NCBI GenBank assembly: GCA_027923505.1
Contig: BROI01000006.1
Span: forward strand, 682,001-746,000
Reading direction: 5' to 3'
DNA from: Mayamaea pseudoterrestris
Lineage: Eukaryota > Bacillariophyta > Bacillariophyceae > Sellaphorales > Sellaphoraceae
DNA length: 64,000 nt
Shown here: piece by piece, positions 21,593 through 33,800 of the stretch
How positions within the stretch are numbered: position 1 is the stretch's first letter
Layout of the letters: each line of letters starts with the position of its first letter
Translations under genes and position numbers: made by a program
Notes under the pieces: generated by a model
Seen by the model: the letters and a program-made list of their open reading frames with translations, nothing else
Told to the model about the DNA's origin: nothing
The model's database searches: none

Positions 21593-21944
21593 AATATCAC
21601 AGTATATAACTACAATACTCCAGCTATATGCTATGTCTACTCTAGTATGTAAGTTTGTACTATGTCGATAATGACAAAAGCAGAGAACAGGCTACGTACG
21701 GCGTGCACACTTCATGCAGAAAAAGGAGGCATAGCTGCTACCAATATCTTCTTGTCACGTCTACGATTCTGAGCTACAGTACTTGTAGACTATCGGTTGG
21801 AATCTTAACTAAAAAGTGGTAAAAATGGTCTAAAGTAGTTCAAAAGAATGCATAAAAAGGTTGCAAAATCGAGTCGCGCTCCTCTAAAATCAGGGGCACT
21901 GACTCTGACTGACTAGTACATGGCGCACATCGCGCATGTACTCA
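21593..21944. other. Gap between convergent genes
   Basis: 352 bp holding the 3' ends of eIF3i and the next gene. I see nothing else. Confidence 0.5.
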
Positions 21945-22679
21945 TCATTTAATCAAATTGCGCTTGGCTTTGCGACAAGCCGACTCGACAAAGTCTTCCA
22001 CCATTGACACGGAAAGCAAGGCCTTGGTCATGTTGCGCTGTCGCTTGATTTGGTTCACCTTGCGCTCACCCGCGTCAATCTCCGCTTCCGTATAGCCCCA
22101 TCGGTGCTGCAGAAGGTTGCGGCGATTGTAGTAGTTGAGCATCATTTCGCGGGCCGTCCGACGGCGGGTAATGCAGGATTCGTAGTCGTCAATCGAGAGC
22201 GAGTGAACGTCCTCGTAGTCCCAGTCAAGCTGAATGGGCGTGCCAATGGAGACGGAAGGATTGTCGCCAATCGTTTGCGCGTAGTTTCGAATCAAAATCT
22301 TGTCAAACGAGACGGAATGTTGAGGCTTTGACGCAGTCGGACTTGAATGCGACGAGGCTATAAGTGTTTCATCTGCGTTAGTTCTACTTGTTGGTTCTGG
22401 TGCTGGAAGCACCTTCCAGAACTTGGTTCGAATCGGAATCGATGCAGGACAGTAGGGACGTAGGCAGGAGCGACGTTGCGTCTCGTCACAAGAGGAGTCG
22501 TCGGTACAAGACTCGTCCTCGCTAATGGGAGCTGTACAATCGGAAGATTCAACGTGGGTCATTATTTGATGCTGCGTCTTGTTGCTTCCGATACTTTCGA
22601 AAAGGTCCTTTGGCACCATGACAAATGGCTGAGACTCGGTTACAGCAGGAAGAGAAACCGCCGCTATCTTTACCGTCAT
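21945..22679 (-). CDS. Conserved diatom-type protein of unknown function
   Basis: 244 residues, single exon. The first half is Ser/Thr/Asp-rich and probably disordered. The second half has a compact motif block: SVSFDKILIRNYAQTIGDNP, then SVSIGTPIQLDWDYE, then RRRTAREMMLNYYNRRNLL and HRWGYTEAEI. I have seen similar V.F..V.IR.Y...GDNP...G.P..L.W blocks in many diatom hypothetical proteins, but know no function. There is no signal peptide, membrane segment or catalytic signature. Confidence 0.7.
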   Translation of the reverse strand: MTVKIAAVSLPAVTESQPFVMVPKDLFESIGSNKTQHQIMTHVESSDCTAPISEDESCTDDSSCDETQRRSCLRPYCPASIPIRTKFWKVLPAPEPTSRTNADETLIASSHSSPTASKPQHSVSFDKILIRNYAQTIGDNPSVSIGTPIQLDWDYEDVHSLSIDDYESCITRRRTAREMMLNYYNRRNLLQHRWGYTEAEIDAGERKVNQIKRQRNMTKALLSVSMVEDFVESACRKAKRNLIK

Positions 22680-24406
22680 GGCTGTCTGCTAGCAGTACAG
22701 AGGACACAGCGTGCGTTTCACTTGTAGGCGCGATTGTGTTTCACTATTCCGGCAACTTCTGTCGGCATGCAGCCATGTCGACGATCGTCTCATGGTCATG
22801 CGAAACTTCGCTGGAATCGAAGAGAACTTTCGCCATGCCACGTCGGCGTGACCAATGAGACACACTTCACTATAGGCGATCATGTAGGGCTTTGCATGGT
22901 TGTCACAATAGCCCTCGTGACGGCGCCGCTCCGGTCTTCCAAAACTTCCGGCGGGAGCTTTCAAAGGTCGGGCAGGCACCTGTTGGATCCGTCGATCGGC
23001 GACGTGTGCTGTGGGTTTGTGGCCTACAGTAAAAAAGATCTTCAAGGCTGCTGTACTTGCATGAGCTTTGTGTGAGGCGCTGTGGCGACTGGGATCTGAA
23101 AAGATGCGACTACGACGCAGCCCTTGCTTGGAGCTGGGCGCAGGGCGCTGGGCGACGCGTCGGACGAAGACGAAAGTATAGATGGAGCGACAAGCGTCCC
23201 GTCTACTACACCGATGCACGCAAAGTCCAGCCCGGTGGGCCCCATTGAAATTCTGAGGCTACTTGTCAGCTCTTATAATAACTTGCGGAGCCTTCTCGAA
23301 CTTCCCTGTGCAAGTCGCGGGCCACGGTCGGAAGACGCAGCGTCGCAGCTTTCCCGCAGGATCCTGCCAATAGGAGGACACGAGGACACAACTTTGGAAA
23401 CCCAATACGTGCCATTACACGAAAGTAAAATGCGAGCACAACAGGTCTCATAGCTCGACTGCGCCATATATAAATTCCATCGTGGCAAAGGACAAGCGAT
23501 TTACTAGTGCATCAAGCGTCTCAAGCGCAAATGCTAGCCAATGCAATCTAAAAAAGCTTTTGCATCCAAAGAAAACTAAAGGACAGGTCACCTCAACTAC
23601 ATTAACTTTGAACGCTCCCCAACCTTAAACAAACAAGACGCTCGATCAACAACTGCGCTTATATTGTTTTCGCGAATGTATCACTTGGAAAGGCCAGTGC
23701 GAAATGCGCTCAAGGTCAAGATGAATTGTGAGGTGCAGGTCCAGGAGCTTACGTCCTACTGTCCGTAGAGTAGTAGATTGAGTGACTCTAGGGACTTCAC
23801 TTCCAATTTCCCGGTTACTATGATGAACTATTAAAACTACCATAGAATAGCAAGTTGTCGTTGATGATCACTTGCAAGAGCTTGACAATGAAGCGGTCAT
23901 TGTTTCGGCGATGCTTTCGCGGGAGATTATGATGCATGCACAAAGGTGACGTCACGTTGCTTGTTGATCGTGATCATCAAAGTCGGAAAATGACGTTGAG
24001 GGGCTGTATGCCAAGAGAGGCCCGGTTCTTCAAGGGCTATGTTGACGCAAGATCAGCCTGATCTCACTTAACCGCGGTGCAAAACGCGAAGATCAAGTCG
24101 GATACATCCACAACTCAGAAATTATGACGATGCTGAGTCCGATGTTGAGTTTGCTACTCCGTTGTGACCCAACGTGAATATACTGTTCAAACTGCGTGTC
24201 GCCGCTGTGCTTCTCCGTGTTCTTCAGTTTCTCCGTGGTCATTTTGATCACGTGTCAACCGAGGATAGCCGATCTTGAGGCTATCAGTGACCTTACCGTA
24301 GGAGTCGTACCAAGTTCTACGGCGGAGATGCTTACGTCGACGCATCCGCCGCATAATTCGCGCAAAATCAACTCCCATCACAAAATCTCACACCGACTCG
24401 TCGACC
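22680..24406. other. Long intergenic region upstream of the HSF gene
   Basis: 1.7 kb, the longest plain gap in the gene-dense part. Several frames of 60-176 codons exist on both strands, but none resembles a family and their composition is irregular. A perfect TGACGTCA palindrome lies at 23947-23954. It could hold regulatory DNA for the HSF gene or a poorly conserved RNA. Confidence 0.5.
23947..23954. promoter_or_regulatory. CRE-like palindrome TGACGTCA
   Basis: Exact 8-bp bZIP-type site, 453 bp upstream of the HSF start. Related TGACGT elements act in CO2/cAMP-responsive promoters in Phaeodactylum. Here the role is only a guess from sequence. Confidence 0.25.
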
Positions 24407-25740
24407 ATGTGCGTAACAAACACCACCACTCGCCGCCTTCAGGCGGTCTCCTTTCCTGTTGAGCAAGTTGGAGGATGCAGCCCGTCTGATCTCTCGCAGG
24501 GTTTGATGGGAAGCTTCTCGCTTGACGGCTCCGTCGCGCTTCCACGCTTGGAACCAGACGTCTCGGAAACCATTTACACCCAGCAAGACTCGAACAAGAG
24601 TCGCGCCAAGCGCCAGCGCAAGCCCCAGAAGCCAGGCAAGACGGCCAAGATGAACGATCGTCACTTTGTCGAGCACAACTACCACGATCATGCTGGCGAT
24701 GTCGATGAGAATGATGCTTCTTCCTTGACGGAGTTTTCGGAGGAACATCGCCGCCGCGGAGGCGTCGCCGTTACCTTTCCGGAACGCCTTCATCAGGTTC
24801 TGGAGCAAGTGGAACGTGACGGATATGCTCATATCATCTCATGGCAGCCGCATGGGCGCTGCTTTTTGATTCACAAGCCCAAGGAGTTTGCCGAGCATGT
24901 CATGCCAAAGTGAGTCATATCTGTTGATTCCGACGCCTTTCATTCTACTCTTCCTCAACCTCATTTTCTTCAACAACAGATACTTTCGCGTATCCAAGCT
25001 AACTTCGTTCCAACGTCAATTGAATCTTTGGGGATGGTCGCGTTTGACTCGAGGTATGTAGTTGACTGGCGCATTTGAAAGTAGGGATGCTCATTGGCAT
25101 GTTACTGATATATGTGCGTGTATTGTACAACATCTCACTTTGACTCGTTCTTACTACTTACTGCTAAACAGGACCGGACGCCTCTGCCTATTACCATGAG
25201 CTCTTTCTCCGCGGCCGCGAGTTTCTCTCCAAGCGCATGCTTCGCGTCAAGGTCAAGGGCACCAAGTTTAAGGCTGCCTCCAGCCCCGAAAACGAGCCAG
25301 ACTTTTACCGTATGCCGCCGGTTACGTACGTGACGCCCAATCATTCGTCGGACGAGGAAATGTCCCAAGACTCGTCCATGCGTGGAGCGAATGGAAGCTT
25401 TGCGTTTAATGTTGGTGCTGTGAACCGACAGCATCAAGTCAACATGCAAGCGCTGAGCTATTCGTCACCATTGCAGCAGCCTCATGTCACTTTGTCGAGC
25501 TACTTTGCTCCAGTGTCTAGCGATTTGTTTACTTTAAACCACTATGAGCAGCCGACTCCGCCGCCGCAGTTTCAGGCCGACTCGATTCTTGACCAAGCCG
25601 TTGACGAACTATTCATGGGAGAGCTTGAAAGTGAAGATACACTCAAAGATTTTGTCGATGAATGGGATCCTACGTTTGGAGCCGTTTTGAACGATGACAT
25701 TCAGCTAGGGTTCATGCTCGAAAAATTATTGGAGGACTAG
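24407..25740 (+). CDS. HSF: Heat shock factor-type transcription factor
   Basis: Binds nGAAn-type heat shock elements in the nucleus. Exons 24407-24909, 24980-25053 and 25172-25740 total 1146 nt (381 residues). A basic, Lys/Arg-rich N-terminal segment (about 64-80) may be a nuclear signal. The HSF DNA-binding domain spans about residues 121-225: FPERLHQVLEQVE, HIISWQPHGRCFLIHKP, KYFRVSKLTSFQRQLNLWGW, SRLTRGPDASAYYHELFLRG. The canonical NLYGF is NLWGW here. I see no clear HR-A/B oligomerisation coiled coil. The acidic-hydrophobic C-terminus (LDQAVDELFMGELESE) could activate transcription. Large HSF families are typical of diatoms, so the target set cannot be told. Confidence 0.93.
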
Positions 25741-26028
25741 CGAGACTCATAGTCGCCTGCTACTACAAGACGAGGAAGACATGTTACTGACAAAAGATGT
25801 ATGCATATGATAATGAGAATCTTCGGATTTATTTACTGTTAGCCCTGGCTATACTCCATTAAACTAGGAGTCTTGGTTTTACAATCGAGCCAAGCAAACC
25901 ATCGTCCCTTTGGGCGAGTGTGGTTCGCATTGTGGCCATGTTGCGGCCGCGTGACCAATCCGAACTGGCAACTTGTAGTGGCGTGGCGTCTCCGAACAGC
26001 GACGCCTCGGAACCTTTTCCCGCTAGAA
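25741..26028. other. Intergenic region between HSF and the left duplicated block
   Basis: 288 bp after the HSF stop, up to the start of sequence shared with 38379 onward. No gene seen. Confidence 0.4.
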
Positions 26029-27388
26029 ACTCCAACATCAACTGCAATTTGCTCCGGAATAGCCCCATGGAGAAACTGCTTCTGTCTGATCGGTATATAC
26101 CCTACCGATATTTCTTGAGCTTGTCTTCGTCGCGGGCATTGCTTTGTCCATGGGGCAGCGCTGTGCGATGCATAGTCTACCGGTAGGAGACTGTCTAGAT
26201 ATGCGCACCATAGACTACCGGTAGGCGACTACCTATAGATATGCGGAAGAGATGAGTAGTTTCTTGATGGATGTAAAATAATCTGAACGCAATAGCCGAC
26301 ACTCAACTCTGGAGCTAAGGGAGCGACATAGTACTGATGATTAATTTGACTGTTAATGTTCCAAGCTTTGCATGTACCGGTTTCATTACTATGTTCCAAG
26401 CTTTCCATCTCCTTTCGTCAGTTTCGAAACTATCGGTTGTTGAAAATGCTATCATGACTTCCAAAAAATCTTTCATCCCCACTTGCGCCTACCGGTATGT
26501 ACGTGTGCAAGTACTGGTCTCGCCATACAAGAAGTAAGCGGTACAGCACCAGTGATTTCTCGAGCAGTCGACGCGCGTTGCAGCAGGTGTAGCCAATTCA
26601 TGCGCCATTACCTTGAAGGGCATTGCTAACAGCCTACCGTAGCTGATCCATTATGCAAGCCGTTTGAAGAACAATGGGCGACAACAGCAACCATAGATGC
26701 GTTAATTGGACAGCAACCCCAATTCCTATTTGGTTTTCATTGTGGATAGCTAATCGTCGCCGCTCGCTGAACGTTCACCCGTTGAGACTCACTACTTAGG
26801 CGCTGGCGTGTGTACTCCTCTATGTATCCAATCGGCGACGGTATCTTTGCTAAGTACTTAGCCGTTGACGGCATATTGCATGGAAGGAGTTGCGCAATTC
26901 CTTCCATTTTCTCGCAAACCTTGATCGTTTCTTTCTGTGTTTTCTGCAAAACCAGTCACCACCATGAAGTTCTTCGCGCTTACCCTCTTATCGCTTTTAG
27001 TTGGCAGTGCCTCTGCCTCTGTCGAGTCCATGCTGCGAGTGGACCGAGACATCCCAGTCGACTCGAAGTTTGGCCGAGCGCTCCTCGAAAAGGCGACGGT
27101 TGTTGAACATGCTCGTTCGCTCAACAACAACAATAACAATCAGCAAGGCGCTTTCATGTACAAGTACTCAATCAAGTATTTGGGATGCTCCAGTATCGTT
27201 CAAATAAACGGCGAGGAAGGCGGAAACAACAATAACAAGAACGGAGGCGGCAGCATGCTTTACACCAAGCACCTTGTTCGATTCGCACTTTGCCCTAGCG
27301 ACTCATGCTCAAGCTGCCCAAATGGGGGGCAATACGTTGTCAACATGCAGGAGTTTGTCGATGCGTACACGGAAGCTAAATTGACTGC
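26029..27388 (+). repeat. Left copy of a 1.35-kb direct duplication (promoter plus 5' part of a gene)
   Basis: Starting at AACTCCAACATCAACTGCAA and ending at GCTAAATTGACTGC, this block matches 38379-39718 almost base for base in its coding part and more loosely upstream. The upstream part has several TACCGGTA-centred palindromes (26178, 26213, 26489) and a local tandem repeat of about 38 bp (26170-26250). The right copy continues into the full gene; this one breaks off. Confidence 0.88.
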
Positions 27389-27515
27389 TGGTCATTGCAT
27401 CCGCCAAGTTAGTCAATCGTCAATGAACCACTCTTACACCATCACTCAGACGGCCAAATACAGCCTGAAATTGGTCGGATGGCAACCACACAAAGACAAT
27501 TACAAAGCGGTTTGA
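26964..27515 (+). pseudogene. Truncated copy of the poly-Asn secreted protein gene
   Basis: From ATG 26964 the frame encodes a signal peptide (MKFFALTLLSLLVGSASASV) and about 140 residues nearly identical to the complete gene at 39294, including both Asn-rich runs and the CPSDSCSSCPNGGQYVV cysteine motif. At 27388 homology ends abruptly. A foreign 42-codon tail follows (containing SYTITQTAKYSLKLVGW) before a stop at 27513. The Cys-rich second half, the second Asn tracts and the membrane anchor are absent. The same tail sequence is found twice inside the neighbouring minisatellite. It could be a dead remnant or a short secreted chimeric protein; the sequence alone does not decide. Confidence 0.75.
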
Positions 27516-27646
27516 ATAAGGATGAAGATAACAATATGCTGTAAAAGTTACAGAATGGCACACCTTCAATTTTTGACCATGCTGCCTTCATCAGATGTCC
27601 ATAGATTGATGTATATAATGGAGATTTTATAAGATTTACATAGGAA

Positions 27647-30525
27647 CAGTCTTCTGGAAAGCCAACTTGTCATCAAGGACAGCTGAGCATCAACCACCAC
27701 ACCTTTGTGGTTGTCTCCCAGCACTTAACCTAGCAGCTTCCCATTAAGTGTGCCATCAGGTGACCCAAGCGCCAAGCCCAGTGCGTCACCTAGTGCTGGA
27801 ACCAGTCTCCTGGAAAGCCAACTTGTCATCAAGGACAGCTGGAGCATCAACCACCACACCTTTGTGGTTGTCTCCCAGCACTCAACCTAGCAGCTTCCCA
27901 TTAAGTGTGCCATCAAGTGACCCAAGCGCCAAGCCCAGTGCGTCACCTAGCGCAGGACCCAGTCTCCTTCCCAGTGCCGCATCAAGTTTGTCCTCCTCTG
28001 TGGCTCCCAGTTTGATTCCAGCACTCTCACTATAGCAGCTTGTCATCAAGTGGGCCATTGAGCAACCCAAGTGCCAAGCCCAGTGCGTCACCTAGTGCTG
28101 GAACCAGTCTTCTGGAAAGCCAACTTGTCAGCAAGGACAGCTGTAGCATCAACCACCACACCTTTGTGGTTGTCTCCCAGCACTCAACCTAGCAGCTTCC
28201 CATTAAGTGTGCCATCGAGTGACCCAAGCGTCAAGCCCAGTGCGTCACCTAGCGCAGGACCCAGTCTCCTTCCCAGTGCCGCATCAAGTTTGTCCTCCTC
28301 TGTGGCTCCCAGTTTGATTCCAGCACTCTCACTATAGCAGCTTGTCATCAAGTGGGCCATTGAGCAACCCAAGTGCCAAGCCCAGTGCGTCACCTAGTGC
28401 TGGAACCAGTCTCCTGGAAAGCCAACTTGTCATCAAGGACAGCTGGAGCATCAACCACCACACCTTTGTGGTTGTCTCCCAGCACTCAACCTAGCAGCTT
28501 CCCATTAAGTGTGCCATCAAGTGACCCAAGCGCCAAGCCCAGTGCGTCACCTAGCGCAGGACCCAGTCTCCTTCCCAGTGCAGCATCAAGCCTGCCATCC
28601 TCTGTGGCTCCAAGTCTGTCCCCAGCACTCACTTCAGCAGCTTGCCATCAAGTGTGCCATCAAGTGACCCAAGCGCCAAGCCCAGTGTGTCACCTAGCGC
28701 AGGACCTACAGTAGTCTCCTTCCCAGTGCAGCATCAAGCCTGCCATCCTTTGTGCTTCCAAGTCTGTCTTCAGCACTCACTTCAGCAGCATGCCACCAAG
28801 TGTGCCATCAAGTGACCCAAGTGCCAAGACCAGTGTGTCACCTGGCATAGGACCTACAGTAGTCTCCTTCCCAGTGCAGCATCAAGCCTGCCATCCTTTG
28901 TGGCTCCAAGTCTGTCTTCAGCACTCACTTCAGCAGCATGCCACCAAGTGTGCCATCAAGTGACCCAAGTGCCAAGCCCAGTGTGTCACCTGGCATAGGA
29001 TCTACAATAGTCTCCTTCACAGTGCCGCATCTAGCCTGCCATCCTTTGTGGCTCCAAGTCTGTCCCCAGCACTCACTTCAGCAGCTTGCCATTAAGTGTG
29101 CCATTAAGTGTGCCATCAAGTGACCCAAGTGCCAAGCCCAGTGTGTCACCTGGCATAGGACCTACAGTAGTATCCAACTGCTCTTACACCATCACTCAGA
29201 CAGCCAAATACAGCCTGAAATTGGTCGGATGGCAACCACACAAAGACAATTAGAAAGCGATTTGAATTGCAGGATGCCACCAAGTGTGCCATCAAGTGAC
29301 CCAAGTGCCAAGCCCAGTGTGTCACCTGGCATAGGACCTACAGTAGTCTCCTTCCCAGTGCCGCATCTAGCCTGCCATTCTTTGTGGCTCCAAGTCTGTC
29401 CCCAGCACTCACTTCAGCAGCTTCCCCTTAAGTGTGCCATTAAGCTTCCCATTAAGTGTGCCATCAAGTGACCCAAGCGCCAAGCCCAGTGCGTCACCTA
29501 GCGCAGGACCCAGTCTCCTTCCCAGTGCCGCATCAAGTTTGTCCTCCTCTGTGGCTCCCAGTTTGATTCCAGCACTCTCACTATAGCAGCTTGTCATCAA
29601 GTGGGCCATTGAGCAACCCAAGTGCCAAGCCCAGTGCGTCACCTAGTGCTGGAACCAGTCTTCTGGAAAGCCAACTTGTCATCAAGGACAGCTGGAGCAT
29701 TAACCACCACACCTTTGTGGTTGTCTCCCAGCACTCAACCTAGCAGCTTCCCATTAAGTGTGCCATCAAGTGACCCAAGCGCCAAGCCCAGTGCGTCACC
29801 TAGCGCAGGACCCAGTCTCCTTCCCAGTGCCGCATCAAGTTTGTCCTCCTCTGTGGCTCCCAGTTTGATTCCAGCACTCTCACTATAGCAGCTTGTCATC
29901 AAGTGGGCCATTGAGCAACCCAGTGAAAAGCCCAGTGCGTCACCTAGTGCTGGAATCAGTCTCCTGGAAAGCCAACTTGTCATCAAGGACAGCTGGAGCA
30001 TCAACCACCACACCTTTGTGGTTGTCTCCCAGCACTCAACCTAGCAGCTTCCCATTAAGTGTGCCATCAAGTGACCCAAGCGCCAAGCTTGTCATCACAG
30101 CGCAGGACCGTCTCTTAGTGACGCATCAAGTTTGTCCTCCTCTGTGGCTCCCAGTTTGATTCCAGCACTCTCTATAGCAGCTTGTCATCAAGTGGGCCAT
30201 TGCCCAAGCCCAGTGCGTCCCCTAGCGCTGGAACCGTCGAAAGCCAACTTGTCATCAAGGACAGCTGGAGCATCAACCACCACACCTTTGTGGTTGTCTC
30301 CCAGCACTCAACCTAGCAGCTTCCCATTAAGTGTGCCATCAAGTGACCCAAGCGCCAAGCCCGGTGCGTCACCTAGTGCAGGACCCAGTCTCCTTCCCAG
30401 TGCAGCATCAAGCCTGCCATCTTTTGTGGCTCCAAGTCTGTCCCCAGCACTCACTTCAGCAGCTTGCCATCAAGTGTGCCATTAAGTGTGCCATCAAGTG
30501 ACCAAGCGCCAAGCCCAGTGCGTCA
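27647..30525. repeat. 148/302-bp Ser-Pro minisatellite, left part
   Basis: Two related unit types. Type A has a period of about 302 bp (for example 27769, 28071, 28373) and carries the hairpin CAACCAC...GTGGTTG. Type B has a period of about 148 bp (28790, 28938) with CCACCAAGTGTGCCATCAAG. Type A looks like two diverged type B-like halves. Each unit is built from shorter CCAAGYGCCAAGCCCAGTG-like blocks. Frames translate into Pro-Ser-rich peptides on the plus strand and Leu-Gly-rich ones on the minus strand. A gene-like fragment shared with 27427-27515 lies inside at 29176-29270. The array continues after the inserted element at 36284. Confidence 0.88.
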
Positions 30526-30854
30526 TGACACAATATTATTGAGTTGAGTTGACCTGCGTCTTATGACAAGACGGTTAGCTACCTGTGTTTTGTATGCATT
30601 TAATCCTGTGCAGGGTTGAGTCACACTTGTGACCGAATCCTCACATACATGAGTGAAATCGCTGACGATCGAGGCGTGAACCTCGACCGTGAACCCAGTG
30701 AGAACGAGAAAGAAGCGCACGAGTAGAGTAGCGAGTAACATGCACTATTCTAGCAATTGAGTTTGTTTGTTTGCTTTACGCTGGACGAAGAGGTTGATCG
30801 CTCCTAGTCCATTGTAGTCGCTGGAATAAAGGTTCGTCTGATATTATCGTGTCA
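30526..30854 (+). repeat. 5' LTR of the Copia-type element
   Basis: 329 bp, TG...CA bounded with 6-bp inverted ends. It appears identical to 35955-36283, which points to a recent insertion. Confidence 0.93.
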
Positions 30855-33800
30855 GATTAACAGTCTTGCTAGCTTGTCTTGACCTGAGAGAGCTGTGCGA
30901 AAGAGAGAGAGTGAAAGAATCGAGAAACTGAGAGAGAAAGAGCAGATTCCTTGCGGCGTCGTCAATCCGAATACTTGACGCGAGCGCGTAGAACAGGATC
31001 GTATAAGGCTCGACCGCATTGAGAGCGGTTGTTGTGTGAGAAAGGACTTGCGGAAAGCGAGGTATTCACTATCATGGTTTCGGTTACTGCGGAAGCTTTG
31101 CAAGCGCTCTGCGTGAACGTTTTCGGACAAGACATCCAAGAAGCGTTCTTGTTTTGGAATGTAACCACCACTACCCAGATGTTGAGATTGACCAAGGAGC
31201 AACTTGAAGCCCCCTACTGGGTCGACAGAGCCGCCATCCCAGCTGGCGTTGAGCAACCTGAAGGCGCATCGGCGATGCGCAGCCGGGCGACGAGCCGGCC
31301 GAAGAACCGGCCGAAGGACAAGCAGCCGCCGCCCCAGCACGATACGAAACACGTCTACCACCAGTCGACGTGAACCTTATCCTCGATGCATGCGAATGGT
31401 TTAACATGCACGACGGAGCCCCGAACACCAAGAAGTGGGCGGAGCTTGATTTAGGCAAGCTCGAGCGATTCCAAGAAATACTTGCCGAACAAGAAATCGG
31501 TCGAAAGCGTGAAGAAGGGTACTATATCCTCGAGTCCAAGAGGGCGCAAGCCGAGCTACTTGCCAAGCAACTCGAAAATGAGAATATGAAGGCTGAGAAG
31601 GCCGAAAAGGAAGCAGATGCCAAGGGTCGTTTCTCGAACATCAAGACGAAGCGAGATTACAAGGACTACAAAACGTTCCAACATCCCCACGGGTGGTTGA
31701 GTTGGAGTGCGTCTACCAAGGCAATCGCCAAGCTCCATGGCTGTTCTAACGTGCTCGACAGCAAGTACGTACCAGTCACGAAAGAAGAGAAGGAAGAGTT
31801 CAAGGAGCAGCAAATCTTCATGTACACTGCGTTTCGCAATTGTCTCGAAGTACCTGGATACCAGTCGCTCCTTCAATGAGCTGACGAGTCTGACGCTCAG
31901 AGCGTCTATCGCGATCTCGCGACCAAGTTTGGTTCCGGCGAGTTAGCTACCATCCAAGCGAACGAACTGCAAGCCAAGCTTGCGACGATCCGCCTAGATT
32001 CGACCTGGACGAAAGGACACTACAAGTTCCTAAACTACATCGAACAGCTCATGAAGAATCTCGAGGAGTTCCGTCCTGGAGTGACGGATGACAAGAAGAA
32101 GTACTACTGGCTCCGAGCTGCAGTGGAAGGCGACGAAGAATTCGGCCCCACGTGCACGACATTCGACCAGCACTTGACATCTGATCGACGACGTCGCTCG
32201 CTCCCAGAATGGAGCACAAGCCATTGTCACCAGTTGTGGCAAGACCATCCCCTTGGCGATCCGTGACGGCTTGCCTCGTATGGATATGCGTCCACCGACG
32301 GACGCAGAGTTGGAAATGTATCCGACGGTCATTTTCTCTGCGGACACCCTTTGGGATCCGGCGGAGCTGGATAATGAATGGAACGAAGAAGAACTTGAGT
32401 TTAATCGTCGCTTCGATGAATTGGAAGAAGAACACGGCTTCGTCGACGCCCGCATGGATGACTTCGGCGACGCCACCTACAGGAACAACATGAACTCAGT
32501 GGAACGTGTGGTGCAGTATGTCGATCGCAATCAGGCTGATACGACGCGCCAAGCCAATGCACGACGCATAATGCCACAAGAACCTGACTACCAAGCGCTT
32601 CGACCTTACCTTGGCTACACGCCACTTGAACGAGTCAAGCGCACCATCAAGAATACGACACAGCTTTTCCGTGCATCGGCACACACCCCATTTCGCCAAC
32701 ACTTTAAGTCGCGATTCCCTGCCGCCAATGTGGTTCGTTTCCATGACGATACGGCGACAGATACCTGGTTTTCCAAGGAAGCCGCCTTTAACGACGGAAT
32801 CCGCGGCCATGGCGGATGCAAGATGATGCAACTGTTCGTCGGCAAGAAGAGTCTGCTGACGAGGGGATACCCACTGAGAACCGAGAGTGACATGCCCAAG
32901 GCGCTCGAAGACTTCATTCGAGACATTGCCCTCCGACTTGCTCATTAGCAATAACTCGCAAGTGCAGCTTGGGAAGCAAGTTGAAACCTTGTTGCAATTC
33001 TACATGATTCGTGACCAACAGAACAAGCCCAGATACCAGAACCAGAACCCTGCCAAGCGTCGCATCCAAGAAGTCAAGTCATCAGTCCAGAACATCATGA
33101 ACCGTACGGGCGCACCCGCTGGAGCCTGGCTCCTATGCGCGCTGTACGTAATCGCCTTATTCAACAATCTGGCGACCGAGTCCCTCAACTGGAAGACACC
33201 TACTGAAGCCGCCTTCAACCGAGTACCCGACATTTCGCCGTTCCTGCAGTTCAAGTTCTGGGAACGAGTCCTGTATGAAGCTGGAGCCGACGAGCCGCCG
33301 ACATTTCCTCACACCAAGGAAGCAGCAGGACGCTGGGTCGGTATTGCAGAGAACAAGGGTGACATCCTCACGTACCAAGTTCGATCCGATCGGACTGGAA
33401 TGGTTGTCGTCCGATCCAACGTTCGTCCCTTCTCCGAAGGACGTAACCTACGCGCTGAAGCTGAAAGCGCTCCTGAACCCGAGTCCGAACGACCACTGTT
33501 CGCGGAACCTGTCTTCGACGCGCGCCCTGCGCGTGAACGAGTCCAAGTCGAAACTGTCGACGAGTTTGACGATGAGTATGACCTAGCCGGTCCGGTGTTT
33601 GAACACGACCTTACACCGACCCCAGCGCCCGATTCTGGGGGAACCGTGGATGAAGACGCATTCACGTTGGAAAGCGCTGCCGAGTTAGCCGGTCTGGATC
33701 CCGACGGACCCATGCCGTCCTTTACTCCGGCTGAACTGATGGGACGCACTGTCCTTCTTGACGAGGAAGACGGCTCCACGCGACGTTACAAGGTTATCGA

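Noticed and set aside
22689-23219. 176-codon minus-strand frame in the long gap
   Set aside because: No recognisable domain, uneven composition, and overlapping frames of similar length on the other strand.
27748-30485. Ser/Pro-rich open frames in the minisatellite as genes
   Set aside because: They start and stop at unit-specific places, shift frame between units, have minus-strand twins, and lack a signal peptide or conserved domain.
30523-30741. 72-76 codon minus-strand frame in both LTRs
   Set aside because: It is identical in both LTRs because the LTRs are identical. It has no family resemblance and is antisense to the element.
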